Translations under genes and position numbers: made by a program | Origin: Methylocystis rosea SV97 | GTDB taxonomy: Bacteria > Pseudomonadota > Alphaproteobacteria > Rhizobiales > Beijerinckiaceae | NCBI RefSeq assembly: GCF_000372845.1 | Contig: NZ_KB889963.1 | Location: forward strand, 1,360,146-1,424,145 | Length of the DNA: 64,000 bases | Direction: 5' to 3' | Shown: in pieces, positions 24,031-32,925 of the stretch | How positions within the stretch are numbered: the first letter of the stretch is position 1 | How the letters are laid out: each line of letters opens with the position of its first letter | The notes under the pieces: generated by a model | Seen by the model: the letters and a program-made list of their open reading frames with translations, nothing else | Databases searched by the model: none | What the model was told of the DNA's origin: nothing

Positions 24031-24429
24031 CTAATTGCTGTCGCTGGGCAGACCCGGGATCGGCAGAATTTCGATTCCCTCTTCGAGCAGCGCCTTCGCT
24101 TCTTCGAATGTGGCGCGGCCGCGGATCGCGCGTCGCTCCGTCTCGCCGTCCTCCATGGCGCGCACCTCCTCGGGGAAGCGGTCGCCGACGTCTTCGGTAT
24201 GCGCGACCACCGTGTCGTGCAGCTCGCGCAGCTTCACGCGCAGATCATGCGCCGCGTCGTCGCGCGGCTTGGCGATATGGGGCGCCATGACGTCGCGCGT
24301 AATCTTCGTCGAGTCGCAGAAGGGGCAGGCGATCTGTCCTTCGGCCGCCTGTTTTTCAAATCCCGCGCTGTCGCGAAACCAGCTGTCGAAGCTGTGCCCG
24401 GCGTCGCAGATGAGGGAGTAACGGATCAT
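24031..24429 (-). CDS. DUF1178 family protein
   Basis: The protein has 132 residues from MIRYSLICDAGHSFDSWF. A short zinc-ribbon-like start (C-x-x-GH and CPFCDSTKITRDVMAP) precedes a helical body (HDLRVKLRELHDTVVAHTEDVGDRFPEEVRAMEDGE), the DUF1178 signature. It overlaps the glutaredoxin gene by 4 bases. The comF-grxC-DUF1178 order is conserved in Alphaproteobacteria. Function unknown. Confidence 0.9.
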   Translation of the reverse strand: MIRYSLICDAGHSFDSWFRDSAGFEKQAAEGQIACPFCDSTKITRDVMAPHIAKPRDDAAHDLRVKLRELHDTVVAHTEDVGDRFPEEVRAMEDGETERRAIRGRATFEEAKALLEEGIEILPIPGLPSDSN

Positions 24430-24698
24430 GGCGTCGCTCCGCTGGCGAGAAGCGCGTCGAGCTTTCCCTCGCCTTCGAGCGCGTGTAGCTCGTCGCAGCC
24501 GCCGATGTGCTTGTCGTCGATGAAGATCTGCGGAACGGTCGAGCGGCCATTGGCGCGCTGGGTCATGCGGCGGCGTCCGAGCGGGTCCCACGCCACCGAG
24601 ATTTCTTCAAAGGCGGCGCCCTTTTGCGTCAGCAGTCGCTTCGCGGCAAGGCAATAGGGGCAGGTCGGCGTGGTGTAGATTTCGATGCGGGGGGCCAT
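24426..24698 (-). CDS. grxC: Glutaredoxin 3
   Basis: The protein has 90 residues with the CPYC redox motif (Cys13, Cys16), TVPQIFIDDKHIGGCDEL glutathione-binding region and the normal GrxC length. A dithiol glutaredoxin reducing protein disulfides with glutathione. It lies 21 bp after comF and overlaps the DUF1178 gene. Confidence 0.95.
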   Translation of the reverse strand: MAPRIEIYTTPTCPYCLAAKRLLTQKGAAFEEISVAWDPLGRRRMTQRANGRSTVPQIFIDDKHIGGCDELHALEGEGKLDALLASGATP

Positions 24699-24719
24699 GG
24701 CGCGCTTATACGCCTGCGC

Positions 24720-25487
24720 CTAGGCGCTTGTCACGGCCCGCGCGAAGACGAGGAGATCAACGCGCGCCGCGCCCGCCTTGAGCAAAGCGCGAGTCGCGGC
24801 GTTGGCGGTCGCCCCGGTGGTCAGCACATCGTCCACCAGCACCACATTGCGCCCGTGGATGCCGTCCGTCCGCTCCGGGTCGACGCGAAAGGCGCCGGAG
24901 AGATTGGCGGCGCGCTGCGCCCGCGTCAGTCCGACCTGCGGCGCCGTCGGCTTGACGCGCTGCAGCGCCATGGTCTCCACCGGCACGGCGCTCTCGCGCG
25001 CGATCGCCTGCGCCAGGGCCGCCGACTGGTTGAACCGCCGCGCGAGAATACGCAGCCGGTGTAAGGGGATGGGCACGATGACGTCCGCGTCGGCGAGGAG
25101 TTCGGCGCCGGCCCGCGCCATCCAGCGGCCCATCGGCTCGGCGAGCTCCAGCCGGTCGTAATATTTCAGCCGGTGCGCCAAAGCGCGGGCCTTGTCGCTG
25201 TCGTAGCGCGCGACGGCCCTGGCGCGGCCGAAGGCCGGCGGGTTGGCGGCCGCTTCCAGCGAGATCAGCCCCGGCTGCCCCAAATCGCGTTCGAACGGCG
25301 TGCCGAGCCGCTCGCAATAGGGGCGCTCGATGAAGGCGATGTCGCGCCAGCACTCGGGGCAGATCGCGCCATGGGCGGCGACCGCCCTTCGGCAGACGAG
25401 GCAGGATGGCGGATAAATGAGGTCGAGGAGCGCATGTCCCGCCCGCGCGAGGGGCCGAAGCAGACCCTCCTTCACGAGCCGCGTCAT
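24720..25487 (-). CDS. comF: ComF family phosphoribosyltransferase-like protein
   Basis: The protein has 255 residues from MTRLVKEGLLRP; the frame is open to 25529. Zinc-finger Cys pairs (PPSCLVCRRAV, AICPECW, PYCERLG) precede a type I phosphoribosyltransferase domain with the PRPP loop VVLVDDVLTTGATANA. It includes the family block RRFNQSAALAQAIARES. ComF homologues take part in DNA uptake in competent bacteria; in Alphaproteobacteria they are also needed for entry of GTA DNA, which is notable beside a GTA cluster. Confidence 0.93.
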   Translation of the reverse strand: MTRLVKEGLLRPLARAGHALLDLIYPPSCLVCRRAVAAHGAICPECWRDIAFIERPYCERLGTPFERDLGQPGLISLEAAANPPAFGRARAVARYDSDKARALAHRLKYYDRLELAEPMGRWMARAGAELLADADVIVPIPLHRLRILARRFNQSAALAQAIARESAVPVETMALQRVKPTAPQVGLTRAQRAANLSGAFRVDPERTDGIHGRNVVLVDDVLTTGATANAATRALLKAGAARVDLLVFARAVTSA

Positions 25488-25665
25488 GGCCGAAATCCGC
25501 TCAAATGAATCTGCGCGCGCGCTTCGCAAAATAATTCAGGGCTTGAGCGCAGGCGGAATCCTATCGCATCGTAAGGCTCAGGAAAAGAATCATCCGTCGG
25601 AGTCGGACCGCCGGCGCGCCCCCGTTACAGCGCGAAGCGAAGCCCCTTAGGAGATTGACGCCCCC

Positions 25666-26982
25666 ATGAGCGAATTCCACACGATCTTCGTCATCTCCTG
25701 CATCGCCGTGCTCGCGCCGCTGCTCAACAGAGTTCCGGCTTTTGCGCGCGCGCCGATCGTCGCCATCGAACTGTTGCTGGGCATGCTCGTCGGTCCAAGC
25801 GGGGCGGGGCTGGTGGCGGGGGATGGCGCCGTCAATTTTTTGATGGAGTTTGGACTGGTCTATTTGTTTTTTCAGGCGGGCTTCGAGTTCAACCAAAAGG
25901 AAATAAGCGGAAAGCCGCTTCGACTGGGACTGTTCGCATGGCTCGTTTCATTGAGCCTCTCGGTCGTTATTTCCGGACTGCTTTATCTCGTTGGACTCGT
26001 GGAGGCGCCGCTTCTCGTTGCGCTGATCTTGCCGACCACGGCGTTTGGCATATTGATCCCTGTTTTGCGGCAGTCGGGAGATCTCGATAATGAATTCGGA
26101 CGCTACGTCCTTGGCGTGGCGGCTGTCAGCGAACTCGGACCGCTCATACTCGCCTCGATCGTTCTGGCGCAGCACAATCATCATCTGCACCAGACGCTGT
26201 TAAGCGCGCTTTTCATCGTGCTCGGACTGGCCGCGATCTTTTTTCTCAAGACCGTGCGTTCGGACCGACTCGCCGAAAGCATTGTGTATTGGCTTGGCGA
26301 CGGCGAGCTTCTGCCTATCCGAATCGCGCTCGTCGTCTTGCTTGGCTTCGTCTCATTCGCCGACAGGCTGGGGATGGAGCTTGTGGTTGGCTCCTATATG
26401 GCGGGCATGGCCGTCGCGGTCCTGGTGCGGGGCACCAAGGCCGAAATCCTCAAGGATCGTTTAACCGCCATCGGCTCCGGTTTTTTGATTCCGCTGTTTT
26501 TTATCGAGAGCGGCGCGTCATTTGACTTTGTGGCGCTCGTCAGGAGCCCGGCGACCGTCGCGCTCTTCGCGTTTTTTTGCGTCGCCTTCCTGCTCATTCG
26601 TCTCGCGCCGCTGAATCTTTTTCGCGGGACGCTGCCCGAGCGGGACATTCCGGCGTTGGGGCTGTTGTCGTCGACCACCCTGCCGCTTGTCGTCGCGCTC
26701 ACCTATCTGGGCGTCGGGAGGGGACAGATGGCGCCAGAGACGGCTTCCGCGCTTGTCGGCGCCGCGATGGTGACCGTCACGGCGTTCCCGACGCTGGCCT
26801 TCTGGCTGCGTGGAACGCGTCAGCCGTCGCGCCTTGAGAGCAGCATATCGTCCATCGCTCACGCCGTCGCCGATTGGTTCTCTTCGCAAGCGGTCGGCGT
26901 ATTCGCCAAACTGCCGACTCGATGGATCGAGACGCTCCAGAACGCCGAGCGTCGCGTCTCAGATCTGTTCAACCGCCCATAG
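25666..26982 (+). CDS. Cation:proton antiporter, CPA2 (Kef) type
   Basis: The protein has 438 residues, nearly all hydrophobic, with about 12 membrane helices, and PIVAIELLLGMLVGPSG, FQAGFEFNQKEI and SGASFDFVALV matching CPA2 antiporters. The C-terminus ends after a short cytoplasmic helix and lacks a TrkA-N (KTN) domain. The antiported ion cannot be told from sequence. It is divergent from comF, and no partner genes are seen. Confidence 0.85.
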   Translation: MSEFHTIFVISCIAVLAPLLNRVPAFARAPIVAIELLLGMLVGPSGAGLVAGDGAVNFLMEFGLVYLFFQAGFEFNQKEISGKPLRLGLFAWLVSLSLSVVISGLLYLVGLVEAPLLVALILPTTAFGILIPVLRQSGDLDNEFGRYVLGVAAVSELGPLILASIVLAQHNHHLHQTLLSALFIVLGLAAIFFLKTVRSDRLAESIVYWLGDGELLPIRIALVVLLGFVSFADRLGMELVVGSYMAGMAVAVLVRGTKAEILKDRLTAIGSGFLIPLFFIESGASFDFVALVRSPATVALFAFFCVAFLLIRLAPLNLFRGTLPERDIPALGLLSSTTLPLVVALTYLGVGRGQMAPETASALVGAAMVTVTAFPTLAFWLRGTRQPSRLESSISSIAHAVADWFSSQAVGVFAKLPTRWIETLQNAERRVSDLFNRP

Positions 26983-27093
26983 AGCGCTTCCCGATCACAT
27001 GGAATCATGTGATCGATAAGGAATCGCTCAAAATCAAAATGGTGGAGCAGGTTCTCATCGAAAAAGTCTGTCAACTTTTTCGGAACCTGATCT
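26983..27093. repeat. Intergenic repeat with two hairpins
   Basis: A GATCACATG-GAAT-CATGTGATC perfect 9-bp stem (26993-27014) is followed by GGAGCAGGTTCTCATCGAAA and an AAAAGTC/GACTTTTT-like pair, ending CGGAACCTGATCTAG. This arrangement (AGCGCTTCCCGATC ... GAACCTGATCTAG) is a familiar interspersed element of Hyphomicrobiales intergenic regions. It lies between convergent genes and may end both transcripts. Confidence 0.7.
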
Positions 27094-28294
27094 AGCCGAA
27101 CAGGCCGCCCGCCCTGGGCGCAAGCGGATTGTCGGTGAGCGCCTGCGCGTCGGGACGGTCGGGCGCAGGGTGGTTGACGAGCGCGCCGTAGAGTCCGTGG
27201 ACGAAGCCTTCGTCGAGATCCTTGACGATGAAGACGATGCGCGTGCGCCTGTCCGCGTCGGGCCACGCGTCGAGGCGGTGCGGCGGGTGAAAGACATGCT
27301 GCACGCCATGGATCGCCACGGGGCGCGATGGATCGTCGGCGAGCGCGACGATTCCCTTCACGCGCAACATCCGCGGCCCGTGCGTGTGACGCAAAAGGTC
27401 GATGAAAATGTCGAAGGAGGCTGGCGTGAGCGGCGTCTCGGAGGAAAAGCAGAAGGCGCGGATATGTGCGTCATGCCGGTTCACGTCCTGACGATGGCCA
27501 TGCGTTTCGTGCTCATGATCATGGTGATGCCCATGGTCATGGTCATGGTCCGCGTGATCATGCGCCTGCGCTGTTTCCACCGCTTCGGCGTTGAGCCACT
27601 CTTTCACGCGCGGCGTCTTGGTCTCGGGGTCGTAAAGACCGCAGTTGATCAGCGCCCCGGGCGTCGCTTCGCCCTTGGCGGCGTCAAGCAGTAGGGCCCC
27701 CGGGTTGAGCCGCGCCAGCCGCGCCTTCAGCGCATCCACACGCTCGGCGCCTTGCGGCAGATCCGTCTTGGCGATGACGAGCCGATCCGCGACGGCGGCC
27801 TGTTTGACGGCTTCTTCATGCGCGTCGAGCGTCGCTTCGCCGTTCACCGCATCAATGAGCGTCACGACGCCGTCGAGCCGATAGCGCATCATCAGATAGG
27901 GGTGGGACATGATCGTGTGCAGGATCGGCGCCGGATCGGCGAGGCCCGTCGTTTCCAGCACGACGCGCTTGAACGGCTTGATCCGGCCGTTGTCGAGCCG
28001 CTTCAGCAGATCTTCGAGCGTGTTCACCAGATCGCCGCGGATGGAGCAGCACACGCAGCCCGAACTCATCATCACCATGTCGCCGTCGATCTTCTCGATG
28101 AAGAGATGATCGAGGCCGATCTCGCCGAATTCATTGATGAGGACGAGCGTCTCGGCGAGCGCCGGCGAGGCGAGCAGTCGGTTGAGCATCGTCGTCTTGC
28201 CGGCGCCAAGGAAGCCGGTGATGACGGTCAGCGGAATTGGCGGCGGCGCCGGGCGCGTCGCGCGACTCGCGGCGGCCTTGGTCAGATCGTTCAT
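27092..28294 (-). CDS. CobW/COG0523 family GTPase, probable metal chaperone
   Basis: The protein has 400 residues. The G1 loop GFLGAGKT (27-34), the metal-binding CVCC (Cys80, Cys82, Cys83) and the NKxD-like AKTD are present, and the C-terminal CobW_C domain has GIVALADDPSRPVAIHGVQHVFHPP. Between the domains, about residues 243-275, is a loop of alternating His and Asp (AHDHADHDHDHGHHH...), a store or sensor for Zn or another divalent metal. The gene stands alone with no Zur box seen. The substrate metalloprotein is unknown. Confidence 0.9.
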   Translation of the reverse strand: MNDLTKAAASRATRPAPPPIPLTVITGFLGAGKTTMLNRLLASPALAETLVLINEFGEIGLDHLFIEKIDGDMVMMSSGCVCCSIRGDLVNTLEDLLKRLDNGRIKPFKRVVLETTGLADPAPILHTIMSHPYLMMRYRLDGVVTLIDAVNGEATLDAHEEAVKQAAVADRLVIAKTDLPQGAERVDALKARLARLNPGALLLDAAKGEATPGALINCGLYDPETKTPRVKEWLNAEAVETAQAHDHADHDHDHGHHHDHEHETHGHRQDVNRHDAHIRAFCFSSETPLTPASFDIFIDLLRHTHGPRMLRVKGIVALADDPSRPVAIHGVQHVFHPPHRLDAWPDADRRTRIVFIVKDLDEGFVHGLYGALVNHPAPDRPDAQALTDNPLAPRAGGLFG

Positions 28295-28397
28295 TCAGCG
28301 AAACTCGCGCCGGAGCAGAAGAAATTTCCTGCTCGCGGAAGGCTCGCATCTTCGCCGAAAACGCTGTCCGTTTCCAGAACGAACGACCTTTGGGTTC

Positions 28398-29813
28398 TCA
28401 GCTCTTGCCCGGTTCGGCGGCGGAGTGCGCCTTCGAGGCCGCCGGCTTTTGCGCTGCGGCCGCTTTCGGCTTCGTGGCGCTTCTCGCCGCCTTGGCCTTG
28501 GGGGCTGGCTCCTCGGCGATGACGGCCTCGACCTTTACAGCGTCCGCCTTTGCCGCCTTGGCGGCGCGCGCCGCTTTCACGGCCTTGGCGTGTTTGGCGC
28601 GTCGCAGCGATACCGCGTCGGGCGCGGGCTTGCTGATCGGCGAGGCGCTGGCGTCGCCCGCCTCCGGCTGCGACGCATAGGCGGCAAGATCAGGCTGCTC
28701 GCCGACCGGCGCTCCAGGCGCGCGGGCTCGCGCCACCGGCCCGGCATAGCCCGGCGCGCGTCCGACATAGACGGACACGGGCTCAAAACGCGGGCGCGGC
28801 AGATGCGCGATCTCCTTGGCGTTCATTTGCTGCTGCGGAGCGCCGCCGAGCGTGTCGAGCAGCGGCACGCCCGAGCCGATTGGGACCGAGGCGTCCTCGA
28901 TCTCGGCCATGAATTCCGCAGCCGCCGGACCGCGGTGATGGCACACGGACTCGCGCAAGTCGGGCGCCGCCGTTGGGCCGGAGCTGGGCAGGGACGCCAA
29001 AGAGGCGACGGCCGCCCCGCTCTGAAAGCCGCGATCGAGCAGCGCCGCCGTCTTCGCCGTGCGCAGAATCGGATTGGGCGCGCCGAGGACGACGGCGATC
29101 AAACGCCGGCCGCCGCGCGTGGCGGAGGCGACAAGATTGAATCCCGCTGAACACGTGAACCCAGTCTTCATGCCGTCGGCGCCGGCGTAGCGGCCGAGAA
29201 GATGGTTATGCGTGGGGATGATCTGCTTGCCGAGCTGCATCGCGCCGATGTTGAACAGATTGGCGTGCTCGGGAAACTGCAGGTAAAGCGCGCGGCCGAG
29301 AATGGCGAGGTCGCGGGCCGACGTGACCTGCCGCGAATCGGGCAAGCCGTTGGGATTGACCCATATCGACTGGGTCATGCCGAGGGCGGCGGAGTGGCGG
29401 TTCATATCGTCGGCGAAGGCCTCGACCGAGCCGGACACGCCTTCGGCGATGGCGACGGCGATGTCATTGGCCGATTTCACCATCAGCATGACGAGCGCAT
29501 TTTGCAGGGTGACTTCCGAGCCGGGTCTGAAGCCCATCTTGGAAGGCGCCATGCTGCATGCGCGCGGCGACATCATCACCGGCGTCTCGAGCGAGATGCG
29601 TCCCTGGCGCACCGCTTCGAGCGCGACATAGGCCGTCATCAGCTTCGTCACGGAGGCGGGATACCAGGAGGCGGTCGCCTGATCATGCGAGAGCACGGCC
29701 CCCGACGCGACGTCGACGACGATCGACGGGGTCGCGCGGCTGGGCGCTGCGGCGCCAAACAGGATCAGCAATGCGCTGGCCGCTGCAACCAAAGTGGACT
29801 TCGAGAAGATCAT
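28398..29813 (-). CDS. D-alanyl-D-alanine carboxypeptidase (PBP5/6, DacA-like) with long Ala/Lys-rich tail
   Basis: The protein has 471 residues from MIFSKSTLVAAASALL; a longer open frame to 30026 is not credible. A signal peptide ends about ATPSIVVD. Active-site motifs are SVTK (Ser54-Lys57), SAND and DGMKTGFT. The domain is about 270 residues, followed by a low-complexity tail rich in Ala, Lys and Pro (about 410-471) not seen in E. coli DacA. It trims D-Ala from peptidoglycan stem peptides in the periplasm. Confidence 0.9.
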   Translation of the reverse strand: MIFSKSTLVAAASALLILFGAAAPSRATPSIVVDVASGAVLSHDQATASWYPASVTKLMTAYVALEAVRQGRISLETPVMMSPRACSMAPSKMGFRPGSEVTLQNALVMLMVKSANDIAVAIAEGVSGSVEAFADDMNRHSAALGMTQSIWVNPNGLPDSRQVTSARDLAILGRALYLQFPEHANLFNIGAMQLGKQIIPTHNHLLGRYAGADGMKTGFTCSAGFNLVASATRGGRRLIAVVLGAPNPILRTAKTAALLDRGFQSGAAVASLASLPSSGPTAAPDLRESVCHHRGPAAAEFMAEIEDASVPIGSGVPLLDTLGGAPQQQMNAKEIAHLPRPRFEPVSVYVGRAPGYAGPVARARAPGAPVGEQPDLAAYASQPEAGDASASPISKPAPDAVSLRRAKHAKAVKAARAAKAAKADAVKVEAVIAEEPAPKAKAARSATKPKAAAAQKPAASKAHSAAEPGKS

Positions 29814-29979
29814 CCGCCTAGCCCCGTTACCCGGCGCTGAACGCGCGGGATCGCATGAAAACGCCACATATATAATAGCGCCTGAGGCGCTCAGCCGGAA
29901 TAGGCGTGGAATTGGGCGATTCGGGGGCGGTTGTTGATAACCTGTTAACCATGACCTCAGGGAGAGGCGCGCGCCGCCG

Positions 29980-30540
29980 TCACGGCTGAAGCGGGTGGTT
30001 TCGACGCGCGAGCTCCGGCCCGACAAGGTGATATCTCATCAGGAACTTCAGCGCACGGGTCCACGACTGGTCGGTTTCCCCGCGCAGATCCGTTTGCGAG
30101 ATATGCGCCAGTTCTCCTGTGCGCGCGTCGCGAATGCGCAGTTCGAGATATTGCTCCATCACGCTGACTTTTCGGAAGAAGCACACGAAGGACAGGTCTG
30201 CCCCAAGCGTGCGCGCGATGTCGGCGTCGCAGCCGTTGCACTTTCGCAGCCAATGGTCCTTGACCCTTTGATCCGTCGCTGCGCTTCCGTCAATGATTTC
30301 GAACAGTCCGGATTGAGCTAAGAGCTCCCGCGCGAGCCCGGTCATTCGCTGGAGGCGCGCGGTTTCTTCCGGGCTTTCCCCGGCGATCGGCCCCCCGGCG
30401 GTGAAGTCGTCGAGCTCGATGTCGAAGACCGCGAGTTTCATCGGCGGCGAGGATTGAGCGCGGGCGCCGGTTGTTAAGGTCCCGGTCGCGATTGTGATGA
30501 GCGCCGATAACAAGATGTGTGTGAGCGTCCTCTTAAACAT
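29980..30540 (-). CDS. Secreted DUF2380 domain protein
   Basis: The protein has 186 residues. A signal peptide (MFKRTLTHILLSALITIATGTLTTGARA) is followed by LAVFDIELDDFTAGG, the DUF2380/DUF3280-type start, then GLARELLAQSGLFEIIDG, CNGCDADIARTLGADLSFVCFFRKVS and a final helix. In methylotrophs such proteins often lie near methanol-oxidation and two-component genes; here a two-component pair follows on the same strand, about 100 bases upstream. Function unknown. Confidence 0.75.
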   Translation of the reverse strand: MFKRTLTHILLSALITIATGTLTTGARAQSSPPMKLAVFDIELDDFTAGGPIAGESPEETARLQRMTGLARELLAQSGLFEIIDGSAATDQRVKDHWLRKCNGCDADIARTLGADLSFVCFFRKVSVMEQYLELRIRDARTGELAHISQTDLRGETDQSWTRALKFLMRYHLVGPELARRNHPLQP

Positions 30541-30643
30541 CGCCAGGCTCCGCTGTTGCAGTTCAAGGCGTAGCTGCGCGAAGCGTCAGAAGCTTCGGCC
30601 TTTCGCCTGCGGCGGTCTGGGCAAATTTCCTTGGGGCCCCCGA

Positions 30644-31288
30644 TCAGGTCGCCGACGCGTCGCCGACAAGTCCCGCGCCGATGGCGAGCCAGACGAGATG
30701 GGCGTCGGTGCGCGCGCCGATCTTGGATTTGATCTGATAATGGTAGTTCTGAACGGTTTTCGGACTGAGATTTAAGATGCCGGCGATGTCCTCGGTCGTT
30801 CGGCCAGACGCCACGAGCCGCAAGATCTCCGTCTCTCTGGGGCCAAGCTCATCGACGAGCGCGCGGCCCTCGCCCAATCGCTCCGCGGCGATCTCTCTCG
30901 CGACGTCGTCGCTGAGCGCCCGGCCGCCCTTGGCGACGATCGCCACGGCGCGGAGCAGCTCCGCAGCGTCGCTGCTTTTGGTGACATAGCCGGACGCGCC
31001 GGCTTCGAAGGCTTTCAGCGCAAAGGCCGCGCCGCTGTGCATGGTGAAGATCAGAATGCGCGCGCCCTTGTCCCACTGCTTGATGTGGCGGACCGCTTCG
31101 ACGCCGCTCGCGCCGGGGAGAGAAAGGTCCATGATGACGATGTCGGGCGAAACCTTCCGATAGGCCTGGTAGGCCTCCGCGGCGTTGGCGGCTTCGGCGA
31201 CGATTCTGTAATCCGGCTGGCGCTCCAGGAGCCGCCGATATCCCTCCCGAACGATCGGGTGGTCGTCAACGAGAAGAATTGCGGTCAT
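30644..31288 (-). CDS. NarL/FixJ-type response regulator
   Basis: The protein has 214 residues. The receiver domain has acidic pocket DDH, phosphoacceptor Asp54 (VIMDLSLPG) and Lys in GYVTKSSD, and the LuxR-type DNA-binding domain has LGPRETEILRLVASGRTTEDIAGILNLSPKTVQNYHYQIKSKIGAR. It overlaps the sensor kinase gene by 4 bases. It resembles MoxX-type regulators linked to methanol oxidation in Paracoccus; that role is a guess from genomic setting. Confidence 0.9.
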   Translation of the reverse strand: MTAILLVDDHPIVREGYRRLLERQPDYRIVAEAANAAEAYQAYRKVSPDIVIMDLSLPGASGVEAVRHIKQWDKGARILIFTMHSGAAFALKAFEAGASGYVTKSSDAAELLRAVAIVAKGGRALSDDVAREIAAERLGEGRALVDELGPRETEILRLVASGRTTEDIAGILNLSPKTVQNYHYQIKSKIGARTDAHLVWLAIGAGLVGDASAT

Positions 31289-32685
31289 GCGGGCGCCAGA
31301 CCTTTCATCGGCGCGTTGTCGAAGGCGATAAGCGGGATGCGCGCGACGACGCGCACGCCTTTTGTGGCGTCGCTGATCGACAGACTTCCGCCAAAAGCCG
31401 CGATGCGCTCGCGAATTCCGAGAATGCCGTGGCCGGAGCCGGCGGCGAGGCGGGAGGCGTCGCCGCCGCCGTCATCCTCGACCGTCAGCGCGACGAGCCC
31501 GTCGTCTGACGCCGCGCGCTCGACGCGCAGATAGACATTTTTCGAGTCGCCATGCCGCATGGCGTTGGTCAGACATTCCTGCGCGATGCGATAGAGGCTC
31601 GTCGAAATCGTCTGAGGAAGGTCGGCGAGGTCGCCCGTGAGCCGCAGGTGGATGAGCGCCTTTCTCTCCGCTTTGGCGTTCCAGCTCGCCGCGAGCTGAA
31701 CGAGACAGGCTTCGAGCCCAAGTTCGTCGAGGTCTTGCGAGCGCAGCCGGGCAAGCGCGTCGCGCAGGGTCGTCATCATGCGTTTGGCGACGCGCGCGAT
31801 TGAGCGGGCGTCCTCGGCGACGCCGGGATCAATCCGGGCCGCCGCCGTCTCGATCGAGCCGGCGAAGGCGAGAGTCGCCGTCAGGCACTGGCCGAATTCG
31901 TCGTGGAGGTCGCGGGCGAGGGCGCGGCGCTCCTCCTCCTGGACTTCGAACAGCCGCTTCGTGAGCGCGGCGCGTTCCGCCGTCGTCCGCGCCAGCCGCT
32001 CGGCAAGGTCGTTGACCGCGCGCGCGATCAGGCCGAACTCGCCCTTTGTCAGCGCCTTAAGCCGGCTCGCGTAGTTTCCCTGCTCCAGCTGGCGCAGCCC
32101 GCAGACAATGGCTCGGGTCGGCGCCAGAGCATGGACGATGGCGGCTGCCGCCAGAAGGCAAATGCAGATCGCCATCGTGGCCGCAACGCCGACGATGATC
32201 GAGATCTGCCGCCAGGCTTGTCGGATGGCGGCGCCGGCGTCCGCCCTGACCAGGATTGCGCCGGTTTCCGGTTGCCGCACGGTCAAGGGTCGAACGATCG
32301 GCGCATGTGCGCCGAATATGCGCTCATAGGCCGCCGCAAACCATGTCGGCGCGGCGGAGCCGACGCCCTCGAGCTGACTGCAAAGGGTCCGCGGCTCTTC
32401 GTCGCCCGGCGCATAGCTGATGCAGACGCCCGGCGAAACGAGCTTCAAGGTCGAAAGCGACTCCCAGTCGGGAACGGGCAGAATCTTGTCGCGCCGCATG
32501 CTGCCCCGCCACAGGATGGCCTGCCAGTAGAGATTTTCGAGGTGATGCGCGACGCGCTCGGCGGACGTCGCCGCTTCCGTTTCGATTGCGCGGTGCGCGT
32601 CGACCATCACCCAGCCCGCGGTCAGCGTAAGGCAGATGAGAGTGATGCCGACAAGCTGCAGGACGAGCCGAACGATCAACCGCAT
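31285..32685 (-). CDS. HisKA_3-type sensor histidine kinase
   Basis: The protein has 466 residues: N-terminal membrane helix, periplasmic domain of about 115 residues, second membrane helix (about 167-187), HAMP-like region, dimerisation domain with the phosphoacceptor His in RALARDLHDEFGQ, and an HATPase with DDGGGDASRL and GHGILGIRERI. It is the upstream partner of the response regulator and MoxY-like in layout. Signal unknown. Confidence 0.9.
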   Translation of the reverse strand: MRLIVRLVLQLVGITLICLTLTAGWVMVDAHRAIETEAATSAERVAHHLENLYWQAILWRGSMRRDKILPVPDWESLSTLKLVSPGVCISYAPGDEEPRTLCSQLEGVGSAAPTWFAAAYERIFGAHAPIVRPLTVRQPETGAILVRADAGAAIRQAWRQISIIVGVAATMAICICLLAAAAIVHALAPTRAIVCGLRQLEQGNYASRLKALTKGEFGLIARAVNDLAERLARTTAERAALTKRLFEVQEEERRALARDLHDEFGQCLTATLAFAGSIETAAARIDPGVAEDARSIARVAKRMMTTLRDALARLRSQDLDELGLEACLVQLAASWNAKAERKALIHLRLTGDLADLPQTISTSLYRIAQECLTNAMRHGDSKNVYLRVERAASDDGLVALTVEDDGGGDASRLAAGSGHGILGIRERIAAFGGSLSISDATKGVRVVARIPLIAFDNAPMKGLAPA

Positions 32686-32925
32686 TGGCGCATTCCTCGA
32701 CGAAAAACCCGTCGCTCAGTAGAGCAGGATTCGAAACGAGGTCCAGCGCGCATCATGCGCTTGGGCCCTGATCGGGCAAATTGCCTGGGGGCGAGAGATT
32801 TGGATTCGTTTCAAAATTTCGGCGCGGCCTGGGCGGATATGCTAATGTGACGCCCATGCGGGTTGACGAAAGCGCCAGTGACGCTCTGGACGCTGCGTCC
32901 TGGCGACCCGTTTGTGGACTAGGTC

